From Elusimicrobiota bacterium (GTDB lineage: Bacteria > Elusimicrobiota > Elusimicrobia > UBA1565), in the NCBI GenBank assembly GCA_016196755.1, contig JACPXC010000045.1, positions 62,001 through 126,000 on the forward strand: a stretch of DNA of 64,000 nt. The letters are read 5' to 3'. Of this stretch, positions 31,808-41,000 are shown piece after piece. The notes beneath the pieces were generated by a model. That model saw nothing but the letters and a program-made list of their open reading frames with translations, was not told the DNA's origin and searched no databases. How positions within the stretch are numbered: the first letter of the stretch is position 1; each line of letters opens with the position of its first letter. The translations under genes were made by a program, and so were the position numbers.

Positions 31808-32485
31808 ATGCCGGCGCCGCTCTTGAGAGTGGCGGTAGTCACGCTGTTTCCGGGGATGTTCGAGGGGCCGCTGACGGAGAGCATCGTCAAGCGCGCCCGG
31901 GAGAAAGGCCTCTTGGAGGTCTCCTTCGTCGATCCCCGGGACTTCGCCGAAGACCGCCACCGCACCGTCGACGACCGCCCCTACGGCGGCGGACCGGGCA
32001 TGGTGCTGATGGCCGAACCGCTCTATAAGGCTGTCAAGAAGGCCCGCCGGCCGGGGGCCACGGTCGTCTTCATGTCGCCTCAGGGCCGGCGCTTCGACCA
32101 GGCCGCCGCCCAGCGGCTGTCCAAGGCGAAGGACCTGGTCCTGGTCTGCGGCCGCTACGAGGGCGTCGACGAGCGGGTGATGGACTTCGTCGACGAAGAG
32201 CTCAGCCTCGGAGACTTCGTCGTCACGGGCGGCGAGATCCCGGCGATGGCCGTCATCGACGCGGCGGCGCGGCTCCTGCCGGGGGTCCTCGTCAAGGAAG
32301 GCGCGGCCGAGGCGGAGTCGTTCACCGAGGGACTGCTCGACTTCCCGCACTTCACGCGCCCGCGGGTCTGGCGCGGGCGGGAGGTCCCCGAGGTCCTCTT
32401 CGGCGGGGACCATAAGGCGATCGCCGACTGGCGCAGCAAGGCGGCAAGGCGGGTCACGAAGAAGAAGCGTCCGGATTTGTTATAA
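31808..32485 (+). CDS. trmD: tRNA (guanine-N1-)-methyltransferase
   Basis: 225 residues, SPOUT-fold TrmD: VVTLFPGMFEGPLTESIV, VDDRPYGGGPGMVLMAEPL, LVCGRYEGVDERV with the trefoil-knot SAM site, and SLGDFVVTGGEIPAM. It makes m1G37. The C-terminus (PEVLFGGDHKAIADWR) is complete. Confidence 0.97.
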   Translation: MPAPLLRVAVVTLFPGMFEGPLTESIVKRAREKGLLEVSFVDPRDFAEDRHRTVDDRPYGGGPGMVLMAEPLYKAVKKARRPGATVVFMSPQGRRFDQAAAQRLSKAKDLVLVCGRYEGVDERVMDFVDEELSLGDFVVTGGEIPAMAVIDAAARLLPGVLVKEGAAEAESFTEGLLDFPHFTRPRVWRGREVPEVLFGGDHKAIADWRSKAARRVTKKKRPDLL

Positions 32486-32513
32486 TAATCTCTCTTAGCA
32501 ACAAGGAGACTGT

Positions 32514-32915
32514 ATGGCCGCCCCCACCGATAAAAAGAATCCCGCTGATTTCACTCCCGGCGACACCATCCGCGTGCACGTGAAGGTCGTCGAAGGAGAC
32601 TCCGAGCGCCTCCAGGCGTTCGAAGGCGTCGTCCTGCGCCGCCGCGGCCGCGGGGTCTCCGAGACCTTCACGGTCCGCAAGGTCTCGTTCGGGGTCGGCG
32701 TCGAGCGGTCCTTCCCCTTGAACTCGCCGCGCATCGCCAAGATCGACCTGATCCGCACCGGAAAATCCCGCCGCTCGCGCCTCTACTACCTGCGCGACCT
32801 GGCCGGCAAGGCCGCCCGCCTGGCCGAGGAAGGCGGCGGACAGCAGCAGCCCGCGCCGACCACCGAGGCCAAGGCTCCGGCCGCCAAACCGAAGATCGAG
32901 ACCGCCGCCGCTTAA
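32514..32915 (+). CDS. rplS: Ribosomal protein L19
   Basis: 133 residues with [52 protein letters not shown] and [20 protein letters not shown]-terminal Ala/Gln-rich tail of about 25 residues extends beyond the usual end. AAGGAG precedes ATG 32514. TATAAT at 32481-32486, over the trmD stop, may add an internal promoter. Confidence 0.97.
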   Translation: MAAPTDKKNPADFTPGDTIRVHVKVVEGDSERLQAFEGVVLRRRGRGVSETFTVRKVSFGVGVERSFPLNSPRIAKIDLIRTGKSRRSRLYYLRDLAGKAARLAEEGGGQQQPAPTTEAKAPAAKPKIETAAA

Positions 32916-32919
32916 GCCG

Positions 32920-33525
32920 GTGTCCGTCCTGGCCGCGTTCGACGAGGCCCTGCGCGCCAAGCGCGGGGCCTCTTCTTTGGTGGGAGTCGACGAGGCCGGA
33001 CGCGGGCCTCTGGCCGGCCCCGTGGTCGCCGCCGCCGTCATCTTCTCGGCGGACGTCTCCGGTCTGGACGGAGTCAAGGACTCCAAGAAGGTCCTGAGCC
33101 CCGTCCGGCGCGACGCCCTGGCCAGACTGGTGCGCGGGCGGGCGCTGGCCTGGGGCGTCGGCGCGGCCTCGATGGCCGAGATCGAGGACCGCAACATCCT
33201 GCAGGCCACCTTCCTGGCGATGCGCCGCGCGCTCGAGGCGCTCGGGCCCGCCGGCCGCGGCGCCCACCTGGTCGTCGACGGCGACAAGAGCCTGCCGGCC
33301 TGGGCCGGGGCGCAGGAGGCCCTGGTCGACGGCGACGCCAAGTCGCTGTGCGTCGCCGGAGCCAGCATCCTGGCTAAGACCGTGCGCGACCGCTGGATGC
33401 GCGGCTTCGACCGCCTCCATCCAGGCTACGACTTCTCCCGCCACAAGGGTTACGGCACGAAGGCGCATTACGAGGCCCTGCGCCGCCTCGGGCCCTCCCC
33501 CGTCCATCGGCGGTCTTTCTTATGA
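32920..33525 (+). CDS. rnhB: Ribonuclease HII
   Basis: 201 residues: LVGVDEAGRGPLAGPVVAAA with the catalytic Asp-Glu pair, VKDSKKVLSPVRR, LVVDGDKSL and the SILAKTVRDRWM block. It cleaves RNA in RNA-DNA hybrids at misincorporated ribonucleotides. GTG start 4 nt after the rplS stop; a 4-nt overlap leads into yraN. Confidence 0.96.
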   Translation: MSVLAAFDEALRAKRGASSLVGVDEAGRGPLAGPVVAAAVIFSADVSGLDGVKDSKKVLSPVRRDALARLVRGRALAWGVGAASMAEIEDRNILQATFLAMRRALEALGPAGRGAHLVVDGDKSLPAWAGAQEALVDGDAKSLCVAGASILAKTVRDRWMRGFDRLHPGYDFSRHKGYGTKAHYEALRRLGPSPVHRRSFL

Positions 33526-33881
33526 GCTCGCGCGCCGTCGGCCAGGCCGGCGAGGACCTGGCGGCCCGCCATCTCGAGGGCCTGGGCTGGAAGATCCTGG
33601 CCCGCAACTGGAAGGGGTCGGCCGGTGAGCTCGACATCGTGGCGTTCGACGGCCCGACGCTGGCCTTCGTCGAGGTCAAGCTGCGCGCCAGCCGCGCCTA
33701 CGGTCTGCCCGAGGAGGCCGTGTCCCGGACCAAACAGGGCCGTATCGCGCGCGCGGCGCTCGAGTTCATGAGCCGTCAGCGCCTCTCCGGTCGGGCCGCG
33801 CGCTTTGACGTGGCGGCCGTCGAGTCCGGGGCGGTGCGGCTCATCCGCGCGGCCTTCGAGGCGCCGGGATGGACGCGGTGA
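33522..33881 (+). CDS. yraN: YraN/UPF0102-family nuclease-like protein
   Basis: 119 residues with the UPF0102 pattern: GQAGEDLAARHLEGLGWKIL, ARNWKGSAGELDIVAFDGPT, FVEVKLRAS (the E-x-K of a restriction-endonuclease-like fold) and the KQGRIARAALEF helix. It is commonly encoded directly after rnhB, as here (ATGA overlap). Confidence 0.93.
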   Translation: MSSRAVGQAGEDLAARHLEGLGWKILARNWKGSAGELDIVAFDGPTLAFVEVKLRASRAYGLPEEAVSRTKQGRIARAALEFMSRQRLSGRAARFDVAAVESGAVRLIRAAFEAPGWTR

Positions 33882-34276
33882 AGTGTCCGGCCTGCGGGAT
33901 GGAGTCCCCCGAGGAGCTGGGCTACTGCGACTTCTGCAAGGAGCCTTTCCGCAAGAAGAAGCCAGAGCCGGCCCCCCCGCCGTCCAAGCAGCCCGCCGTG
34001 CCGGTCCCCCCGGAGGTCTTCGCGAAGCTGATGCAGGCCAAGGCGGCCGCCGAGCCCAAGGCCGCGGGGGAGGAGGCCGGGATCCCCGCGGAGTTCGCCC
34101 ATCTCGACGCCGGGGAGCGCATCGAGGGGATCCCGCCGGGCCTGCGCGCCGCGGCCTGGGCCTTCCTGGCCTTCGTCATGCTGGCGGGGCTGGGCTTGGC
34201 GGGCACCCTGATATCCAAGGGCAAGCGCGCCAAGCCGGCGCCGCCGCCTGTTTCGGAAGAAGGGACCCAGTTCTAG
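33869..34276 (+). CDS. Zinc-ribbon protein with C-terminal transmembrane helix
   Basis: 135 residues, overlapping yraN by 13 nt. An N-terminal zinc ribbon (CPACGMESPEELGYCDFCKE: CxxC then CxxC) leads to a Pro/Ala-rich linker, a short conserved-looking helix, a transmembrane segment (about 95-115) and a short basic tail. The function is unknown. The stop shares CTAG with the stop of the convergent large secreted-protein gene. Confidence 0.75.
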   Translation: MDAVKCPACGMESPEELGYCDFCKEPFRKKKPEPAPPPSKQPAVPVPPEVFAKLMQAKAAAEPKAAGEEAGIPAEFAHLDAGERIEGIPPGLRAAAWAFLAFVMLAGLGLAGTLISKGKRAKPAPPPVSEEGTQF

Positions 34277-37038
34277 AGCGCCGCGCGGATGCGGCGCGCC
34301 TCGGCGGGATCGACGCCGTAGCGGCTGACGAGGGCGGCCTCCCAGGCCGCGTCGACGTCGGCCCCGGTCACCGGTCGAGAGAGCGCGACCTGGGACAGCC
34401 AGCCGTCCACCGCGGCCGCCACCTGCAGCGTGGCCGGGATGGCGGGCGGGTTCTCCTCGCGCGGCAGGGCCGCGGCGTTCATGTCGAGGCGGAGCAGGTA
34501 GCTGCCGCCGTCGGCGAGCTGGTACGAGAATCCGACCTGCGCCCGGGCGTCCGCCACGCTGACGACGTCGACGGCGGGTATGCCCTGCTTGGCGAAGCTC
34601 TCCTCGGTGCGCGCGATCGTCTCGAGGCGCTTCTGCTGGAGGCCGGCGGCGACCAGCTCCAGGGTCTGCTCGCGCGCCGCCGCCATCTGGGCCGTCGCCG
34701 TGGGGAGACTGCCTCGCGCGTTGGCCGCGATCTGCGCCGCCGCCTGGCCCGGGACGTTGCGCCTCCGTCCGATCAGGCCCCCGCCGCCGCCGAAGATGGC
34801 TCGCACGTTGGGGTTGAGCCGATTGGCGCCCTCCCGGGCCCGGGCCGGGTCGCGCGAGATGCCGATGCCCGCGGCCACCAGCGGCGCCTGCGCCAACCCC
34901 GGGTTCACGCGCAAGTCGAGGTTCTGCTGGAGCTGCGGGGCGCTGGCCATCACGAGGGTGGCCTCGGTGGGCAGCATGGTCAATAAGGTCGCGCCGCGCC
35001 CGACGCGGGTGAGGAGGTCCCCCTCCCCGGCCCAGCCCTTCAGGGCGGTGCGGTAATCGGCCAGCAGAGCCTGATGGCGCTCGGCGTCGGCCTCGGCGCC
35101 GACCACGAGGACCAGGCCGCGGGCGGCGGGCTCCTCGCGGGCGCCTTCGGCGCGGGTGCGGTGCAGGACCTCGCCGCGCGCGCCGCCGAGGAAAGACAGC
35201 GTCGTGTCGGTGCCGGTATGGGCCGCGGCGAAGACCTGGGCGGCCGTGATCGGCGCGGGGCGGCCCTGGGCGAGGATGCCCGCCACGCGCGACGCCACGG
35301 CGGGGTTGCTTTTGTACCAGGACAGACCGTGGCGCAGGCGGGCGGCCGCGTCGGCTTCACCGCGCCGGACCTGCCCGGCCAGTTCGGCGATCTTCGCGGC
35401 GCGCGCGGCGGCGACGGCGGCCGGCAAGGTCCGCGGCGTCAGCCGGCTTCCGTCCTCCAGCGGGGCCCAGCCTTTCATCCCCAGGCCCACATCGACGGAT
35501 TGCGCGGTAAGGCGCGGCGCGAAGCCCTGCTCTCCGGGGCGGCGGTCAAACGAGAAGCGGAAGTCGCCGGATTGGGCGGAGAAGGCGGCGGAGCGGACCT
35601 TCGAGTAGTCGGCCCCGAGCAGGCGGCCGTTGGCCCCGGCGGCCAAGACTTCCGGCGCGCCGTCGGTCCTGAAGCGCACCAGCAGCTTCTCGCGCCGGTC
35701 CGGGGATTGGAGGAGCTGGAGGGATGTCCCCTCCGAGCGGTCGATCGGGCGGCCGTCCACCGCCGCCCACGTTCCCGCGGCGTCGCGCAGGCGCTGGGCG
35801 TAGGCCCGCCCCGTCAGAGTCCCGTCTTCCTGGCGAGTGAACTGATAAGCCAGGGAATCCATCTTGCCGTCGGCCGAGCGCAGCTGGTGGACGATGCCGC
35901 CGATCGGTCTGACGACCGCGCGGGTGTCGCCGGCGGTGGCGGCTTGGAGCGTGCCGCCGGCGCCGAAGTGCGTGGCCCGAGCCGAGCCGTCGGAGGCGAA
36001 CTCGACTAAGGCGTTGCGGCCGCCGACGCGCAGGACCTGACGCGTGGTCCCGTCCGGGGTCGATATCGGCCGGTTTTCGGCCAGCGCCACCCAATAGTCG
36101 CCGTTGCCGACCCGCAGGGATTGATGGGTCCTTACGCCCCGGCCGTCGGCGCCCAGGTCGAAAGCGAAGCCGTTCTGGACGAGTTGGCCCTTTAGAGCGC
36201 CCGGGCGCAGGTCCGTGATCGCGGCGAGGGGCACCCATTCCCCCTTCCTCTGTATGTGGCTGACGCTGGGCATCCCGTCCTCGAACCGCATGAGGACCCG
36301 CTGGCCGTTCCAGGCCCGGCTGAATCGTTCGACGTCGGGCTCATAGCCGGCCGACCCCTCTAGGAACTGGATGCCGTGCGGCGTCTCCCGGGCGATGGGG
36401 ACCTTGACCAGCTTGCCCTCGCGCATCTCGTTGCGGAACCATTCGCGGCGGCCGTTGCTCCATTCGACGTACTCGGGCGAGCTGCTCTGCGGCGGTTGAG
36501 CGCCGCCCTGGCCCGCCGGCAGCCGTCCCCCGGGCGGCAGGGCTCCGGGGTCGACGGGCCGCAGCCGGCCCGCCAAGTCGGCGGCGCTGCGCCCCGCACC
36601 CGCCACCGCGTCTTTGAGGTCGTTAGGAGCGGTCGGGCCCTGCGCGGACGCCCGGTCGATCTGCGTCTTGAGGGTGCCGTTCCCGTCGAGCTTCAGCGGC
36701 AGGGGCTTTCCCTCCGTCGACAGGACCGAGAGCTGCTCGGCCAGGTCGCCGTGCGCCAAGGAGAGCTGCAGGTCCGCGGTCCGGCCGTTGATCGTCATCG
36801 AGAACGTCAGCGCGGGCGGCGGTCCGTCCTTGGTTTGGGCGCCGTCGAGCAGGCCTTCCTGCTTGAGCCCGGCGAAACGCGCGGAGCGCTCGAGCGCCGC
36901 GGCGTTCCGTTCCAAGAACGCCTCGTAGCGCCGCAGGCGTTCCGCCTCGTCGGATAGATCGTCGGCGCGCGCGGGCAGGGCATGGGCGGCGAAAAGTAGG
37001 ACGAGGAAGACGGCGGCGGACCGGCTCAAGCTGCCCAC
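34273..37038 (-). CDS. Large secreted protein of unknown function (921 residues)
   Basis: I prefer GTG 37038: it gives a compact signal peptide (VGSLSRSAAVFLVLLFAAHALPARA) and has TACCCT 6 nt upstream. ATG 37098 is the alternative, adding 20 unlikely residues. The mature protein has an N-terminal helical part, a Gly/Pro-rich linker (about 170-190), a middle rich in short beta strands (about 190-560), and a helical C-terminus. No catalytic motif or family is recognised. It opens the island of giant secreted proteins and is divergent from the 37154 gene. Confidence 0.7.
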   Translation of the reverse strand: MGSLSRSAAVFLVLLFAAHALPARADDLSDEAERLRRYEAFLERNAAALERSARFAGLKQEGLLDGAQTKDGPPPALTFSMTINGRTADLQLSLAHGDLAEQLSVLSTEGKPLPLKLDGNGTLKTQIDRASAQGPTAPNDLKDAVAGAGRSAADLAGRLRPVDPGALPPGGRLPAGQGGAQPPQSSSPEYVEWSNGRREWFRNEMREGKLVKVPIARETPHGIQFLEGSAGYEPDVERFSRAWNGQRVLMRFEDGMPSVSHIQRKGEWVPLAAITDLRPGALKGQLVQNGFAFDLGADGRGVRTHQSLRVGNGDYWVALAENRPISTPDGTTRQVLRVGGRNALVEFASDGSARATHFGAGGTLQAATAGDTRAVVRPIGGIVHQLRSADGKMDSLAYQFTRQEDGTLTGRAYAQRLRDAAGTWAAVDGRPIDRSEGTSLQLLQSPDRREKLLVRFRTDGAPEVLAAGANGRLLGADYSKVRSAAFSAQSGDFRFSFDRRPGEQGFAPRLTAQSVDVGLGMKGWAPLEDGSRLTPRTLPAAVAAARAAKIAELAGQVRRGEADAAARLRHGLSWYKSNPAVASRVAGILAQGRPAPITAAQVFAAAHTGTDTTLSFLGGARGEVLHRTRAEGAREEPAARGLVLVVGAEADAERHQALLADYRTALKGWAGEGDLLTRVGRGATLLTMLPTEATLVMASAPQLQQNLDLRVNPGLAQAPLVAAGIGISRDPARAREGANRLNPNVRAIFGGGGGLIGRRRNVPGQAAAQIAANARGSLPTATAQMAAAREQTLELVAAGLQQKRLETIARTEESFAKQGIPAVDVVSVADARAQVGFSYQLADGGSYLLRLDMNAAALPREENPPAIPATLQVAAAVDGWLSQVALSRPVTGADVDAAWEAALVSRYGVDPAEARRIRAAL

Positions 37039-37077
37039 AGGGTCAGGGTAGGTCCAAGGACAGGGGCCATCATGGAG

Positions 37078-37108
37078 CCAAAGGCCTAGCTCACGCATAG
37101 GCCTTTGG
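37078..37108. repeat. 11-bp perfect inverted repeat between divergent secreted-protein genes
   Basis: CCAAAGGCCTA (37078-37088) and TAGGCCTTTGG (37098-37108) flank a 9-nt loop. It lies between starts 37038 (-) and 37154 (+), so it could be an operator for both genes or a hairpin in an mRNA leader. Confidence 0.55.
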
Positions 37109-37153
37109 ACTAGGGGACTGGAAATGCGCCGGTGCCGGTGCCATGATATAGGC

Positions 37154-37951
37154 ATGAGGGGCTTGCCGCTGGCTTTCCTCCTTTTTCCCGCCGCGGCGTC
37201 CGGATTCGACGGCGCTGCCCTGGTGTTCCCCTCCGGCGGCGTCCTCAAAGGCGTCCTGCTCTCCGACGACGGACGGGAGGTCGTCCTCGAGGTCGACGGC
37301 GGCACCGTGGAGTTCTCGCGCGACGCGTTGGCCGAACTGCGCCGAGAGCCCAACGCGCACAGCGAGTTCAAGACCCGCGAGGCCGCGGCCAAGACCCCGG
37401 CCGAGCTCTGGGCGCTGGCGCGCTGGGCGTCGGAGAACGGCCTTCCGGGCTGGGCGCGCCAAAGCGCCGAGCGCGTCCTGGGGCTCGAGCTCGGCCACGA
37501 GGACGCCCGGGCCTTCCTCGGCTATCAGCTCGTCGGCGGCGATTGGCGGCGCGGCGACGCGCTGATGAGCGCCAAGGGCTACGTCCGCCACGGCGGGCGC
37601 TGGCTGACGCGCGCCGAGCGCGCCTCGGCGCTCGAGGAGGAGAGCCGCGAGGACGAGCTGCGCCGGGCGGCGCGCGAGGAATCAGCGCGCCTGCGCGAGC
37701 TGGCATTCGCCGTCGACCGCGCCGTGGCGCGCCGCCGGCCGGTCCAGCCTGTCGCCGCCCCGGTCCTCTATTTCCTAGGACGTCCGGCGTTCGTCGACGC
37801 GTTGCCGAGGAACCGATTCCTCCCGGCGGCCATGGGGCAGCCCGTGGACCGGACTTGGCGGCCCGAGCCGTTCCAGACCTATCGTCCCGTGCTGGGCCTG
37901 GCGCCGTTGGACCCGGTGAGTTCGCGTTTCGGCTTGGACCCCCTCCGCTGA
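37154..37951 (+). CDS. Secreted protein of unknown function (265 residues)
   Basis: Start ATG 37154 gives a clean signal peptide (MRGLPLAFLLFPAAASGFD); an upstream ATG at 37124 adds ten Cys/Arg-rich residues and is unlikely. The mature part begins with a small beta domain (LVFPSGGVLKGVLLSDDG, VVLEVDGGTVEFSRDAL), followed by helical repeats with GYVRHGGRWLTRAER, which resembles a motif seen near TPR-like or 'DUF-SMEK' secreted proteins but is not diagnostic. A charged helix and a Pro-rich tail follow. Confidence 0.65.
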   Translation: MRGLPLAFLLFPAAASGFDGAALVFPSGGVLKGVLLSDDGREVVLEVDGGTVEFSRDALAELRREPNAHSEFKTREAAAKTPAELWALARWASENGLPGWARQSAERVLGLELGHEDARAFLGYQLVGGDWRRGDALMSAKGYVRHGGRWLTRAERASALEEESREDELRRAAREESARLRELAFAVDRAVARRRPVQPVAAPVLYFLGRPAFVDALPRNRFLPAAMGQPVDRTWRPEPFQTYRPVLGLAPLDPVSSRFGLDPLR

Positions 37952-38012
37952 CCGCTTATTAAGGAGCGCTGGGCCTTCGGTCACTTGACTTCTCCTGGCT
38001 TCCCGACAAAAT

Positions 38013-38041
38013 ATGGCGTCCAGGCCGTCAAGGGACGCCAT
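38013..38041. repeat. 9-bp inverted repeat over the start of the 1955-residue protein gene
   Basis: ATGGCGTCC (38013-38021) and GGACGCCAT (38033-38041), an 11-nt loop apart. The right arm includes the start-codon bases AT of ATG 38040 and the end of the Shine-Dalgarno AAGGGA. It could mask translation initiation or be an operator; TTGACT at 37985-37990 is a plausible -35 upstream. Confidence 0.5.
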
Positions 38042-41000
38042 GGCTAGACTCCCCTCCCTGTTAGCGCTGGCCCTGCTTTTGGGCGCGCCGCGGACCCCGG
38101 CCCACGCCGAGGACGATGCCCAACCCTCCGCGGCGCTCGAGCCGCAGGCCGACTTCCAGGACCGCGTCCGTACCGCTCGGGACCCGGCGGCGTTCACGGC
38201 CCTGGCCGCGCAGCTCCTCCAGGATCCTTCGTCGGCCGCCCAACTGCCGCCCGGTTTCTGGAAAGACAGGCAGAACCGGACCGCCCTCCAGGAGCTCTGG
38301 CGGGCCTTGAACTCGCCGGACTTCCCGATCAAGGGCCCTTATACCCCGGAGCAGGAGCGCTTGCTAAAGGCCTTGGCCGACGATCAGCAAGCGCTGGCGG
38401 AGGAGGCGGCAGACGAGGCCGAGTCCGGAGCGGAGCTCGGCGCCGACGACCCCGCGCAGCCCTCCGACGAGGAGGCGGCCCAAGACGACGTGACCAAAGA
38501 GCAGGCCGAGGCGATCGGCGTGAAGGCGTCCGAGACGGCGGCGAGCATCCCCATCACCCAGGAGGCCGCCGCCGTCGTTCTTGCCGGAGTGGGCAACATG
38601 GGCGCCTTTACCGCGGCGGCGCAGACGACGGCGCTCGTTCCGCGCGTACTTCCCCCGAAGGATTTTCGCGACTTCTCTCCCGCTCCCGCCGAGCCCCGTC
38701 TCGCTCCGCGGGACCCGCCGCCCGGCGCCGGGCCTGCGGCCCGGCTCACCGGCCTGGTCGGTGATGCCGCGGCCACGGTGGCCCGCGGCTTCAGCGAGGC
38801 GACGAGTCTTCTCGCGCGGGGAACGGCGGTCGCCGTCGAGGCCATGGGCACCCTTTCGGCCCTCCTGTCCTCCTTCGAGACGCCGCGCCAGGCCCTGGAG
38901 CGGACCCGTGCCGAGCAGTCGGAGGCCGCCGGGAGCTTTTTGGACGTCCTCCTCAAGGCCCAGCGCCTGGCCTTGGCGCGCGTTCCGGAGTCCTACTCCC
39001 AAGCGCGCGACCCGCTCCAGGTCCGCATCCGGAGCCTGGAGGGCTTGGCCACGGCCGTCGGTAGGGGCATGCCGTTTCCCGACGCGCTGGCGGCCCTTCA
39101 GAAGACCGACCAGGGCGCCTACGATCTTTTGACCGGGCTCTTCTCGCAGGCCGACCTGCTGGCCGCGGCGCGCGAGAAGCTGAACCTGCGGCTTGAGGAT
39201 CCCGAGGTCCGCCAGCAGCTCGACGCGGCGCGCCAGGCCTTGGCCAAGAACCCGCGCACCGCGCGCATCGAGGAGGCCCTGCAGGCCTATCTCGACGGGC
39301 AGGCCCCGCTGTCGCGTCTGAGAGCGGCGTTGGGCATGTCGGGCTTCATGGGCCGGCTCCCCGCCGCCGACGGCGGCCTCCAGGCCGCGCGTGCCGCCTA
39401 CGATGAGGAGCGCGCGCGGGCGGGCGCGGGCGGGGCGATGAACCCGCGCGTCGTCTGGGACCTGGCCGCGGCCCTTGAGAACGCGCGCCTGCCCGGGGTC
39501 GTCAACGGCCGCTTCATCCGCGACCTCCACGACCGGACCCGCACCGACGCCGAGTACCGCGCCGAGCTGCAGGTCTACTTGGCCGGCCCACGCCAGGACC
39601 TGGACCGGGCGCTGAGCGCGCTCAACAGCCTCAGGTCGAAGGTCCCCCCGAGCGCGGAGGAGCGCGAGCTGCTCGACCGGCTTTTCGGCGGGCGGGACGC
39701 ATGGGGCCGCTACGAGCAGACCGACGCAAACATAAACGCGCTGCGCCGGCGCCTGGGGACGATCGACGACGCCCTGGCGCGGCGCCGGCCCGAGTTCGCC
39801 GCCTCGAGCGGGGCCGAGCGGCGCCAGTTCGAGGCCGTCTTCCGAGCCGCCGGCTACACCGAGTTCTACGATGTTTCCGACATCGCCGATCAGCCGGCCG
39901 GTCCCGCCGGTCCCCCGTCCTGGGTCAACCAACGGCTGCTGGAGGCCGGGGCCGCCTGGGCCCAGCTCCAGGGCGGCCCCAACGCGGCCCCCGACCCCAG
40001 CCTGATGGCGCGCCTGCGCTATTGGCAGCACCTAGACTCCGAGCGCCTCGGCCAGGGCTGGACCATGACTCCTCCGGAGATCGCCGCTTTGGGCCGCTCC
40101 GGCCAGGAGCTCAAGCGGCACTACGACGATGCGGTCCGGGGCTCCGACGTCCAACGCGGCATGACGCTGCCTCCTTATTTCGGGCGGGCGCTCCTCTTTA
40201 GCCCGGAGGAGCTGCAGCAAGACGGTCCGGCGCGCGAGTTCTTCGACGTCAACAAGCAGATCGGCACCTTCGCGGATGCCCAGGCCTGGCTGGCCGGGAT
40301 GCAGCCCCCGCCCGTGCGGCGCGCCGACGCGGCCGGGCTGGCGCGCATCGAGGCGCTCGCCGAGCTCCACCGGCAGGATGAGGCGGCCAGAGTCCAGGCG
40401 GCCTATCACGAGCACCTCGACAAGGTGGCCGAAAAGCTCCTTGCGGACATCGCTCCGGGCGAGGTCCTGGAGGTCCAGGCCGCGCGCAAGGCCCTCGACC
40501 AGGCCCTGGGCGGGGTGGGAGGCCGTTCGGACGAACTGGCCCCGCTCCTGGCCGCCGGGCTCACCGAGCTCCACGCGGCCAACGCCGACGCGGTCCGCAC
40601 GGCCCGCGCGCGCCTTAAGACCCTGCTCGACGATACCGAAGCCAAGCTGACGCCGGCCCAGCTCGGCTTCGGACCGGAGTTCCTCGCCATCCAGTCGGAG
40701 ACCGGGCCCAACGGGACCTCCGGCTATATCCTGACCTCCAGCCAGGGAGCCAACCGGCTCCGGCATTTCCAGTCCTGGGACGGCGCGGTCCATCGGTTCG
40801 TGTTGGTAAAGCCCCCGGAGCACGGCTTCCAGAAGGAGGAGGTACTGCGCAACGTGACCCTCATCGGGGCGCAGGACCCCTCCCAGGGGAAGGGCCCGGT
40901 GCCCGGGCTCCGGGAGGGCGGGCAGTTCATCATCGGCGAGGGGGTCTTCGCCCAGACGTTCACCAAGAGGACGGCGGACGGGGCCCTGGAGCTGAAGGAG

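Noticed and set aside
32481-32486. TATAAT over the trmD stop codon as a strong internal promoter for rplS
   Set aside because: No acceptable -35 lies at the right distance and the hexamer is explained by the Leu-stop codons; kept only as a remark in the rplS entry.
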